Of a stretch of DNA of 64,000 bases, positions 9,314 to 16,933 are shown in pieces. Source of the DNA: Allorhizobium borbori (GTDB lineage: Bacteria > Pseudomonadota > Alphaproteobacteria > Rhizobiales > Rhizobiaceae). Positions within the stretch are counted from its first letter, which is position 1. Every line of letters begins with the position of its first letter. The notes beneath the pieces are model-generated. The model searched no databases. It had not been told where the DNA came from and worked only from the letters and a program-made list of their open reading frames with translations. The DNA lies in contig NZ_JACIDU010000002.1 in NCBI RefSeq assembly GCF_014196535.1, positions 62,001-126,000 on the forward strand, in the 5' to 3' direction. A program made the position numbers and the translations under genes.

Positions 9314-10229
9314 AGGAGCCTATCGGCGCGACATCGTGCTTCTGGTGGACGACAGTCCCGAAGCGCTCGGCTTTCTCACCGAGGCGCTGGAACAGGCCGG
9401 CTATTCCGTGCTGATTTCCACGTCCGGCCAGAGAGCGCTCGGCATTGTCGAGCGCATCACGCCCGACCTCATCCTTCTCGACGCGATGATGCCGGGCATG
9501 GACGGCTTCGAAACCTGCCGTCGCCTGAAAGCCAATGCCGCCGCGGCCCAGACCCCCGTCGTCTTCATGACCGGCCTGACGGAGACCGGCCACATCGTTC
9601 ATGCGCTCGAATCCGGGGGTGTCGACTACCTCACCAAGCCGATCAATATCGACGAGTTGCGCGCCCGCATCCGCGTTCATCTTGCCAATGCCCGCTCGGC
9701 CCAGAGCGCCCGCGTCGCGCTCGATGCTGCCGGGCGGCATCTTCTGGCCGTGAAGGGCGATGGCGCGCTGCAATGGTCGACACCGCAGGCCGCGCGTCTC
9801 GCGGATACCGCCGCTGGCCGCGAAAATGGGCTCGATCAGGTGCTTTCCGCCATCGCCGTATGGATGAAGGACCGCAGCCGCCCCGGCTTCCAGCAGGACG
9901 CCCCTTTCTCCGTGACGACAGAGGGCGAAGCGAGCCTGCAGCTCGCCTTTCTCGGCGGCATCGGCCCGGATGAATTCCTGTTCCGCCTGACGGCGGCAAG
10001 CCGCCGCAGCGAGGATGAAACGCTCCGCCGCGCCTTCGGACTGACGGTGCGCGAATCGGAGGTTCTGGTGTGGATTGCCCGCGGCAAGGCCAACCGAGAT
10101 ATTGGCGAAATCCTCGGCCTTTCGGCCCGCACGGTGAACAAGCATCTGGAACAGATCTACGTGAAGCTCGGTGTTGAAAACCGGGCGTCGGCGGCGGTAC
10201 GCGCCGCACAGGTTCTGCACGAGGGCTAA
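9306..10229 (+). CDS. LuxR/FixJ-type response regulator partner of the NCS1-kinase
   Basis: DNA-binding response regulator, 307 residues: a receiver at about 10-125 (VDDS acidic pair, phospho-Asp59 in LILLDAMMPGMDG, Lys111 in YLTKP), a linker of about 100 residues, and a C-terminal GerE helix-turn-helix (LTVRESEVLVWIARGKANRD...LGLSARTV split here). ATG 9306 is preferred over ATG 9285 because AAAGGAACG sits at the right distance. It overlaps the kinase gene by 8 bp, so the two are translationally coupled and form one phosphorelay. Candidate targets are the palindromes at 4346 and 5821, which is inference from position and symmetry. Confidence 0.9.
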   Translation: MPEGAYRRDIVLLVDDSPEALGFLTEALEQAGYSVLISTSGQRALGIVERITPDLILLDAMMPGMDGFETCRRLKANAAAAQTPVVFMTGLTETGHIVHALESGGVDYLTKPINIDELRARIRVHLANARSAQSARVALDAAGRHLLAVKGDGALQWSTPQAARLADTAAGRENGLDQVLSAIAVWMKDRSRPGFQQDAPFSVTTEGEASLQLAFLGGIGPDEFLFRLTAASRRSEDETLRRAFGLTVRESEVLVWIARGKANRDIGEILGLSARTVNKHLEQIYVKLGVENRASAAVRAAQVLHEG

Positions 10230-10259
10230 ACCTCGACTTTCCAAAACCCCAAAACGGAA

Positions 10260-10284
10260 AAAGCCCGGCGAAATGCCGGGCTTT
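10260..10284. terminator. Bidirectional rho-independent terminator
   Basis: AAAGCCCGGC and GCCGGGCTTT pair perfectly over 10 bp around a 5-base loop, with T-rich flanks on both strands. It serves the convergent regulator gene (plus) and livK (minus). Confidence 0.85.
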
Positions 10285-10307
10285 CCCTTTCATCCTGACG
10301 GACGAGA

Positions 10308-11426
10308 TTACTTCTTCGGGAAGTAGGAGTACTTGCCGTCTGCACCCTTCGACCACTCGTAAACGATGTAGTCCGGACGGGTGATGTCGCCCTTGGCGTC
10401 GAAGCCGAGGTCGCCGAGAGCGGTCTTGAACGGACCCTTGGCCTTGATGGCTTCGGCAACCTTTTCGCTGTCGTTGGTGCCGGCAGCCTTGGCGGCTTCG
10501 GCGATGACCTGCAGACCGGCATAGGCATAGAGCGTGTAGGCTTCCGGTTCGAAGCCGGCCTTACGGAACTTTTCGACGAGTTCCTTGGAAGCCGGGTTTT
10601 CGCGCGGGTCCGGAGCGAACGTGTTCAGCGTACCGGCAACGGCGTCACCGGCGATGGAAGCGAGTTCGTTCGAAACGATACCGTCACCCGAGAAGAGCGG
10701 AGCCTTGAGACCCTGGTCGGCAGCCTGACGGATGATCAGACCGGCTTCCTGGTGCAGACCGCCGAAGTAGATCAGCGTGGTGCCGGCCTGCTTCAGCTTG
10801 GCGATGAGGGCGGAGTAATCCTTTTCGCCGGGCGTGATGCCTTCATAGACGACTTCCGTGACGCCGGCGGCGTTCAGAGCCTTCTTGGTTTCGTCTGCGA
10901 GACCCTGACCATAGGGGGTCTTGTCGTGGATCACGGCAACCTTGGCGCCCTTGTAGTTTTCGGCAATGTACTTGCCGGCCACAGCGCCCTGCTGGTCGTC
11001 ACGGCCGCAGGTACGGAACGTGTTCCACAGGCCGCGCTCGGTGTACTTCGGGTTGGTGGATGCCGGGGAGATCTGGAGAATGCCGTTTTCGGCATAGATT
11101 TCCGAGGTCGGGATGGACACGCCCGAGTTGAAGTGGCCGATCACGTACTTGACGCCGTCAGCAACGAACTTGTTGGCAACCGAAACGCCCTGCTTCGGGT
11201 CGGACACGTCGTCGCCGAGAACGATCTTGATCTTTTCGCCGTTGATACCGCCAGCAGCGTTGATGTCGGCAGCGGCCTGTTCTGCACCCTTCTGGAGCTG
11301 AGCGCCGAATGCGGCGTTCGGACCCGTGAGCGGACCGCCGACGCCGACAAGGATGTCAGCCCAGGCACTGCCGCTGAAAGCGACCATGGCCGTCAGCGCG
11401 ACTGCGGAAAGAAGAGACTTCTTCAT
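10308..11426 (-). CDS. livK: Branched-chain amino-acid binding protein LivK/BraC
   Basis: Periplasmic binding protein of the liv ABC transporter, 372 residues, with a Sec signal peptide ([19 protein letters not shown], cleavage near AWA-D). The mature N-terminus [19 protein letters not shown] and the segments [17 protein letters not shown] and [14 protein letters not shown] are characteristic of leucine/isoleucine/valine binding proteins. The ribosome site GGGAG precedes ATG 11426. It lies 151 bp after the small membrane gene, with a TTGACA element in that gap, so it may have its own promoter as well as read-through from livHMGF. Confidence 0.93.
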   Translation of the reverse strand: MKKSLLSAVALTAMVAFSGSAWADILVGVGGPLTGPNAAFGAQLQKGAEQAAADINAAGGINGEKIKIVLGDDVSDPKQGVSVANKFVADGVKYVIGHFNSGVSIPTSEIYAENGILQISPASTNPKYTERGLWNTFRTCGRDDQQGAVAGKYIAENYKGAKVAVIHDKTPYGQGLADETKKALNAAGVTEVVYEGITPGEKDYSALIAKLKQAGTTLIYFGGLHQEAGLIIRQAADQGLKAPLFSGDGIVSNELASIAGDAVAGTLNTFAPDPRENPASKELVEKFRKAGFEPEAYTLYAYAGLQVIAEAAKAAGTNDSEKVAEAIKAKGPFKTALGDLGFDAKGDITRPDYIVYEWSKGADGKYSYFPKK

Positions 11427-11577
11427 GCCAATACTCCCAAAAAAGACGGGTTCGGGTTGATTCTGTCCCCAGCAACACCCGCCAAGGCTGCTGTGGATAT
11501 TGGTTCCCCGTCAGCGTTCCCCGCCGCGGTTATTTCGGTGCGCCAGTCTGGAAAATCCAAGGTGCGCTTGTCAATGC

Positions 11578-11934
11578 TTAGCTTTGCTTTGTTTTCCAAG
11601 AAAACGGTGAGGATTTCTCGTAAAGCCAATAGTAGTTGGAGACCATTTGCTGTGTACGCCGCACGCGAAAGCCAGCGGTAGCGAACACCAGCAGAACGGC
11701 CGTGTCGAGCACATAATTCACAGGGCTGATGAACGGCCCCTGAAACAGCGAAAAGTGCAAAAAGCGGGCCGCTAAACCGAGCAGCAGCGTGTACACCACC
11801 GCCGTGCCATAGTTGCTCCAGCTTTCAGCCGCCGCCCGGCCGGAACGCCAGGCCGTCCAGAAGCAGAGAAGCATGACCAGCACGCGCAGCACCAGTTTCA
11901 CGCCTTCGTCCGTCTCGAATAAAAGTCCTTGCAT
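11578..11934 (-). CDS. Small membrane protein of the liv operon (DUF6867-like)
   Basis: A 118-residue protein with three predicted membrane helices (near residues 15-30, 45-65 and 75-90) and a charged C-terminus. The start is ATG 11934 behind AGGAGG; an upstream TTG is rejected. It sits between livF and livK on the same strand. I recall proteins of this kind recurring in rhizobial liv operons as an uncharacterised family (DUF6867, tentative). A role as an accessory to the transporter is inference from position only. Confidence 0.75.
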   Translation of the reverse strand: MQGLLFETDEGVKLVLRVLVMLLCFWTAWRSGRAAAESWSNYGTAVVYTLLLGLAARFLHFSLFQGPFISPVNYVLDTAVLLVFATAGFRVRRTQQMVSNYYWLYEKSSPFSWKTKQS

Positions 11935-12046
11935 GTTCAACCTCCTGGAGAAGGACGGCGCTCGATGAGCCAGCCGCCGGACACTCCAAAAATGGGAAGA
12001 CCGATATCCGGCTGCGGCAACGGGCCGCGCCGGATGACGGCATTTC

Positions 12047-12775
12047 TCAGTGATGACCGCCTTCGAGATAGGCAGCGCGCACTTCCGGATTGGCGAGCAG
12101 CTCGCGGCCAGAGCCGCTCATCGTCACCTTGCCGTTGACCATCACATAGGCGCGGTCGGAAAGCTTCAGCGCGGCAAAAGCGTTCTGCTCCACGAGGAAA
12201 ACGGTCAGCCCCTCTTCCTGGTTGAGCTTCTTGATCGCCTCGAAGATGCCCTTGACGATCAGCGGCGCGAGGCCGAGCGACGGCTCGTCGAGCAACAGAA
12301 GCTTCGGACGGGCCATCAGCGCACGACCGATGGACAGCATCTGCTGTTCGCCGCCCGAAAGCGTGCCGCCGCGCTGGTTGATGCGTTCCTTGAGGCGCGG
12401 AAACATCGTGAAGATGCGTTCCACGTCCTCGTGGAAATACTTCATGTTGTCGAGCCCGGCACCCATCTGGAGGTTTTCCAGAACGGTCATGCGGCCGAAG
12501 ATGCGGCGGCCTTCCGGCGACTGGGCGATGCGCATGCGGGCAATCAGATGCGTCGGCATGCGGGTGATGTCGGTGCCGTCGAAGATGATCGAGCCGGAAC
12601 GGGCCTGCGGCGCACCGCAGATCGTCATCATCAGCGTCGACTTGCCGGCGCCGTTCGCACCGATCAGGCTGACGATTTCGCCTTTCTTGACCTCGACATC
12701 GACACCGCCAAGCGCGCGGATGTTGCCGTAATAGGTTTCGACACCCTGAACTTTCAGAAGCGTTTCGCCGCTCAT
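12047..12775 (-). CDS. livF: Branched-chain amino-acid ABC transporter ATPase LivF
   Basis: Cytosolic ATPase subunit, 242 residues. Walker A is GANGAGKST (near 39-47), the ABC signature is LSGGEQQML, and Walker B is LLLLDEPSLGLAP. LivF-type features include VETYYGNIRALGGV at the start and VEQNAFAALKLSDRAYVM at the end. Its ATG overlaps the livG stop by 4 bases (ATGA), so the two ATPases are translationally coupled and are expected to form the LivFG heterodimer. Confidence 0.95.
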   Translation of the reverse strand: MSGETLLKVQGVETYYGNIRALGGVDVEVKKGEIVSLIGANGAGKSTLMMTICGAPQARSGSIIFDGTDITRMPTHLIARMRIAQSPEGRRIFGRMTVLENLQMGAGLDNMKYFHEDVERIFTMFPRLKERINQRGGTLSGGEQQMLSIGRALMARPKLLLLDEPSLGLAPLIVKGIFEAIKKLNQEEGLTVFLVEQNAFAALKLSDRAYVMVNGKVTMSGSGRELLANPEVRAAYLEGGHH

Positions 12776-13650
12776 GCCTTGGCACCTCCGTCAAGGCTTT
12801 CCACTTCCGCGATCACCTCGGTCACTTCTTCATCATCCACGCCCAGATAGGCCGCGATGACCTTCGGGTCGTTCTTCACATGGTCCGGCGTGCCGTCGGA
12901 AATCTTCTGCCCGTATTCCAGCACCACGACATGGTCGGAAATTTCCATGACCACCGACATGTCGTGCTCGATGAGGAGCAGCGACGTGCCTTCGTCGCGG
13001 ATGGAGCGAAGCAGCGTATTGAGCGCCAGCGATTCCTTGGGGTTGAGACCCGCCGCCGGTTCATCGAGGCACAGCAGTTCCGGGCCCGTACACATGGCGC
13101 GGGCGATTTCCAGACGCCGCTGGGCGCCGTAGGGCAGATCGCCCGCCGGATCGTCGGCGCGGTCGATCAGATCGGCGCGCTCCAGCCAGTGGGCCGCCGT
13201 CTCGATCGCCTTCTTGGCCTCACGCTTGTAGAGCGGGGAACCGAGCAGGCCGAGGATGGTGTAACCCGAGGCCTTCATCAGCTTGTTATGCTGGGCGACG
13301 AGCAGGTTTTCGAGAACCGTCAGGCCCGAGAAGAGCCGGATATTCTGGAAAGTACGCGCCACCTTGGCTTCACGGGTGATCATGAAATCGGGCAGCCGTT
13401 CCAGCAGATATTCCTTGCCGGATTTCTGGTGGAGCGAAATCATGCCCATCGTCGGCTTGTAGAAGCCGGTGATGCAGTTGAACACCGTGGTCTTGCCCGC
13501 CCCGTTCGGGCCGATGAGCGCGGTGATTTCACCGCGTTTCGCCTCGAAGGAGAAGTCGTTGATGGCCATGAGGCCGCCGAAGCGCATCGAAAGATGCTCG
13601 ACCTTCAGGATCGTATCTTTGCTGGTCATTGAAGTATCTACCGAGGCCAT
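12772..13650 (-). CDS. livG: Branched-chain amino-acid ABC transporter ATPase LivG
   Basis: Second ATPase subunit, 292 residues. Walker A is GPNGAGKTT, the signature region is LPYGAQRRLEIARAM, and Walker B is LLCLDEPAAGLNP. The LivG-specific helical insert (FQNIRLFSGLTVLENLLVAQH) is present. The first ATG (13650) shares one base with the livM stop (TGATG); an internal ATG at 13629 is possible, but the coupled start is favoured. A C-terminal tail of about 25 acidic residues (DDEEVTEVIAEVESLDGG) extends beyond most LivG proteins. Confidence 0.95.
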   Translation of the reverse strand: MASVDTSMTSKDTILKVEHLSMRFGGLMAINDFSFEAKRGEITALIGPNGAGKTTVFNCITGFYKPTMGMISLHQKSGKEYLLERLPDFMITREAKVARTFQNIRLFSGLTVLENLLVAQHNKLMKASGYTILGLLGSPLYKREAKKAIETAAHWLERADLIDRADDPAGDLPYGAQRRLEIARAMCTGPELLCLDEPAAGLNPKESLALNTLLRSIRDEGTSLLLIEHDMSVVMEISDHVVVLEYGQKISDGTPDHVKNDPKVIAAYLGVDDEEVTEVIAEVESLDGGAKA

Positions 13651-15041
13651 CAGCCGTGGCCCTCCTTGGTAAAGCTGCCGGAAACGGCCTTTTTCTCCTT
13701 GAGGAAGGCGGAGGGTTCACGACTGCCGACGAAACCGCGCGGCTTGAGGATCATCACGATCACCATGGCCAGGCCGAAGATCAGCATGCGGTAAAGCTCG
13801 GGCGTGAAATCGGGGCCGAAGATATGCTTCAGGAACTCCATTTCGCGCAGCAGCTCGGTGCCGCCGGTCATGACGATGGCAGCCACCGCGATACCCGTCA
13901 GCGAGCCCATGCCGCCGAGAACGACGATGGCGAGAATGACCGCCGATTCCATGAACACGAAGGATTCCGGCGAGACGAAACCCTGCCGCGCCGCGAAGAA
14001 CGAACCGGCAAAGCCGCCGAACATCGCGCCGATGGAAAACGCGGTGAGCTTGGTGGTGACGGTGTTGATGCCAAGCGAACGGCAGGCGATTTCATCTTCG
14101 CGCAGAGCTTCCCACGCACGGCCAATCGGCATGCGGCGAAGCCGGATGGTGACATAGGCCGTGACCATGCAGAGTGCGAGGATGAGGTAGAACAGGAAGA
14201 TCTTGTAATAGGCCGACGACATCGGCAGGCCGAACATCTTGGCGAAACCGCCCGGCGAGGCATCGAAAGGAATGCCGAACAGCGTGGCCTTCGGAATGCT
14301 GGAGACGCCGAACGTGCCCTGCGTCACATCCGTCCAGTTGATGAGGACGAGACGGATGATTTCGCCGAAGGCAAGCGTCACGATGGCGAGATAGTCGCCG
14401 CGCAGACGCAAGACCGGGAAGCCGAGGATCATGCCCCAGAAGGCGGCCAGAATGCCGGAAATCGGCAGAAGCAGCCAGAAGGACAGGCCGAAATGGCTGG
14501 AGAGCAGCGCATAGGAATAGGCGCCGACCGCGTAGAAGGCGACATAGCCGAGATCGAGCAGGCCGGCGAGGCCGACCACGATGTTCAGACCCCAGGCCAG
14601 CATCACATAGATGAGGATCTGGATGCCGAAATTGTCGACGAACTTGAGCGAGCCCTGGAAACCGTAGATCGACACGATGACCGGCGGGTAAAGCAGGAGC
14701 GCGACGAGTGCGATCTTCAGGAAATGCTTGTGGAAGAGGCTCGGGCTCTTCTCGATGTCATGCACCGGCACCTCGGCGCGCGCATCCTTGCGGGCCTTCG
14801 CCCAGGGATGGACGAACAGCACCATGAGGAAGCGACCGACGGCGGCGATGCCCACGAAGATGGCGAGCAGGCCGGGACGACCATAGATGATCAATGCGTT
14901 GGAAATGTCCTGATCGGTCTTGAAACCGATATAGAGCAGGAAGAGGCCGAAGGTCAGGAGGCCGGTGAAGACGGCCTCCTTGATGGCCTGCCCGAGAAGC
15001 GAGGCCGGAGCCTTGCCGGGTTCGGAAATTGCGTTGGCCAT
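13650..15041 (-). CDS. livM: Branched-chain amino-acid ABC transporter permease LivM
   Basis: Membrane permease, 463 residues. An N-terminal block of about 110 residues with two or three helices and a charged linker precedes the conserved LivM core, which starts near YVMLAWGLNIVVGLAGLLDL and contains the EAA-like loop REDEIACRSLGINT. This long N-terminal block is common in alphaproteobacterial LivM. ATG 15041 is 3 bp after the livH stop. It partners livH to form the channel. Confidence 0.94.
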   Translation of the reverse strand: MANAISEPGKAPASLLGQAIKEAVFTGLLTFGLFLLYIGFKTDQDISNALIIYGRPGLLAIFVGIAAVGRFLMVLFVHPWAKARKDARAEVPVHDIEKSPSLFHKHFLKIALVALLLYPPVIVSIYGFQGSLKFVDNFGIQILIYVMLAWGLNIVVGLAGLLDLGYVAFYAVGAYSYALLSSHFGLSFWLLLPISGILAAFWGMILGFPVLRLRGDYLAIVTLAFGEIIRLVLINWTDVTQGTFGVSSIPKATLFGIPFDASPGGFAKMFGLPMSSAYYKIFLFYLILALCMVTAYVTIRLRRMPIGRAWEALREDEIACRSLGINTVTTKLTAFSIGAMFGGFAGSFFAARQGFVSPESFVFMESAVILAIVVLGGMGSLTGIAVAAIVMTGGTELLREMEFLKHIFGPDFTPELYRMLIFGLAMVIVMILKPRGFVGSREPSAFLKEKKAVSGSFTKEGHG

Positions 15042-15044
15042 GGC

Positions 15045-15947
15045 TTACACCTTCTCCACTTCAGGACGGCCGAGAATGCCGGTCGGCTTGAAGATCAGCA
15101 CGAAGGCAAGCAGACCGAAGGTCGCCACATCCTTGTAGGCAATGGTGAAATAGGCGGACCAGAGCGATTCGATGAGGCCGATGAGCAAGCCGCCGAGAAC
15201 AGCGCCCGGAAGCGAGCCGATCCCGCCGAGAACGGCAGCCGTGAACGCCTTGACGCCCGGAATGAAGCCGTCGTTGAAGGCGGCAACGCCGTAATACATC
15301 AGATACATCGTGCCGGCGACGGCTGCGAGTGCCGCACCCATGACGAAGGTGATCGAAATGGTGCGGTCGACATCGACGCCGAGAAGCGCGGCCATCTTGC
15401 GGTCCTGCTCCGTGGCGCGCTGGGCGCGGCCAAGCGGCGTCTTGTTGACGATGTACCAGAACAGCGTCAGCAGGACGGCCGTGACGATGATGATGACGAT
15501 CTGCTTGAGCTGGATCGTCACCTCACCGAAATGATAGACATCGGTGATCATCGGCGGGATCGGCTTGTTGCGCGGACCCTGGGCGACCTGGATGAAGTTC
15601 GACAGCACGATGGACATGCCGATAGCGGTGATGAGCGGCGCCAGACGGAACGAACCGCGCAGCGGGCGATAGGCCACCCGCTCGATCGCCCAGTTCCACA
15701 GGCTGGTCATCAGCATGGCGACGATCAGCATGACAAGGAGTGCCAAGGCAACCGGCACACCCGCAAACAGCGTCGTGAGCAGCAGGAAAACGATGAGCGC
15801 CGCGAAACCACCGAGCATGAAGATATCGCCATGGGCGAAATTGATCATGCCGATGATGCCGTAGACCATCGTGTAACCGATTGCGATGAGACCATAGATA
15901 GAGCCAAGAGTCAGCCCGTTCACGAGCTGCTGGATGAAGTAATCCAT
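15045..15947 (-). CDS. livH: Branched-chain amino-acid ABC transporter permease LivH
   Basis: Membrane permease, 300 residues, with the family N-terminus QQLVNGLTLGSIYGLIAIGY followed by the MVYGIIGMINFAHGDIFMLG helix and the C-terminal block AFTAAVLGGIGSLPGAVLGG. First gene of the livH-M-G-F-(small membrane)-livK cluster. The 333-bp A/T-rich region upstream must hold its promoter and regulatory sites. Confidence 0.94.
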   Translation of the reverse strand: MDYFIQQLVNGLTLGSIYGLIAIGYTMVYGIIGMINFAHGDIFMLGGFAALIVFLLLTTLFAGVPVALALLVMLIVAMLMTSLWNWAIERVAYRPLRGSFRLAPLITAIGMSIVLSNFIQVAQGPRNKPIPPMITDVYHFGEVTIQLKQIVIIIVTAVLLTLFWYIVNKTPLGRAQRATEQDRKMAALLGVDVDRTISITFVMGAALAAVAGTMYLMYYGVAAFNDGFIPGVKAFTAAVLGGIGSLPGAVLGGLLIGLIESLWSAYFTIAYKDVATFGLLAFVLIFKPTGILGRPEVEKV

Positions 15948-16231
15948 TTATTTTTCCCCGGATGCGACGTGGCTTACGACGCATCTCTTTTCTCTTATGT
16001 TGTTTTGAAGCATTCACCGAAGGAGGTCTTCGAGGCCCCCTGATCGGCTCCGCTCATAGCAACCGGAAACGCAAATGCCGTTTGTTATTCTTCAATTTCG
16101 GCTGTTCACGCTCCAGATTAGGGGATTCCATACCGCTTTAAATCCAAAAGTGAAGCGGCAAACGTCTATTCAAACAAATTTTCTGCCTTTTTTTGTTCCC
16201 ATGGCCATTATCTAGTCAATCAGTCTATTTC

Positions 16232-16258
16232 TGACCTTCAAATGACCATTTTTTGACC
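16232..16258 (+). repeat. Three TGACC direct repeats with 11-bp period
   Basis: TGACC occurs at 16232, 16243 and 16254, exactly 11 bp apart, so all three face the same side of the helix. This pattern is typical of tandem binding by OmpR/PhoB-type or similar regulators. The gene controlled would be livH, whose start is about 285 bp away; the regulator is unknown. Confidence 0.45.
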
Positions 16259-16259
16259 A

Positions 16260-16276
16260 ACTGGAAAATTTCCAGT
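16260..16276 (-). terminator. 17-bp palindrome downstream of soxG
   Basis: ACTGGAAA-A-TTTCCAGT is a perfect inverted repeat starting 4 bp after the soxG stop. The stem is AT-rich and no T-run follows on the minus strand, so it could be a weak terminator or part of the livH operator region beside the TGACC repeats. Confidence 0.4.
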
Positions 16277-16280
16277 CTTT

Positions 16281-16823
16281 TCAATCGGCAAAGCCCGCAG
16301 AGAGGCCAAACTCACGGCCCAGAAGGCAGATTTCGCTGAAAAACGAGGCCGCAAAGGACCGCATCACCGTGATCTCGTAGGTGTCGCGCGCCACCCGCGC
16401 CACATTGCCACCAACATGGCAGACGAGCGCATTGGCCGACCGCCCGATGGCGAAGGCATCGGGGTGAAGATCGAGCGCCGTGCACTTGGCAAGCAGCGCC
16501 CGGCTGTCCGGCCCCGCCAGCGAAAACACCGTGCGGCCATCGCCCTGCTCCACCACCGAGGCGCCGGGAATGGCGGCAAGCGCCGAAGCAACCGCCCCCG
16601 CCCCGTCCCGGTTGGTGACGACCAGCCACTCCTCAGGCCCGCAGAAGCGCACCGAGGCCCCTTCGATAGCAGCAAGCGCCTGCACGACTGTCGCCTCACT
16701 GCCCTTGTGGGCCAGAACGGACCATGACGCCCTGTTCCGCGGCACGGAAAGATGGTTGAGGGCGGGTTCCGCCGGTGCTGCGGCAAGAAGCTCCTCGACC
16801 GGGTGTCTCAAGACGAAATTCAT
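16281..16823 (-). CDS. soxG: Sarcosine oxidase gamma subunit SoxG
   Basis: Gamma subunit of heterotetrameric sarcosine oxidase, 180 residues, the normal length. The fold is related to the folate-binding GcvT C-terminal part; recognisable pieces are CGPEEWLVV, FSLAGPDSRALLAKCTALDL and CHVGGNVARVARDTYEITV followed by MRSFAASFF. ATG 16823 has the site GTGAGG. Last gene of soxBDAG. A 110-bp untranslated gap from soxA is unusual for this operon, where genes are normally tightly packed; I found no gene in it. Confidence 0.93.
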   Translation of the reverse strand: MNFVLRHPVEELLAAAPAEPALNHLSVPRNRASWSVLAHKGSEATVVQALAAIEGASVRFCGPEEWLVVTNRDGAGAVASALAAIPGASVVEQGDGRTVFSLAGPDSRALLAKCTALDLHPDAFAIGRSANALVCHVGGNVARVARDTYEITVMRSFAASFFSEICLLGREFGLSAGFAD

Positions 16824-16933
16824 CGCTCAACCTCACTTGGCATATTCCGCCTCTTTCCGAAGCGTGAAACGCACTATCTCTTTGTTTTCGCATTTCCCAA
16901 CGCAGAACCGCGACGCACTCCTGCTGGAAATGC

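Larger units (their letters stand above)
15948..16280. promoter_or_regulatory. AT-rich regulatory region between livH and soxG
   Basis: This 333-bp stretch carries no plausible gene and is clearly more AT-rich than the surrounding coding DNA. It contains the livH promoter on the minus strand. Close to the soxG end it contains three phased TGACC repeats (16232-16258) and a 17-bp palindrome (16260-16276), listed separately. Confidence 0.6.

Noticed and set aside
13629-16043. An 804-codon plus-strand open frame opposite livH/livM
   Set aside because: It is antisense to two clear permease genes, His/Asp/Glu/Arg-rich with no family likeness, and arises from codon bias of GC-rich genes read in the opposite frame.
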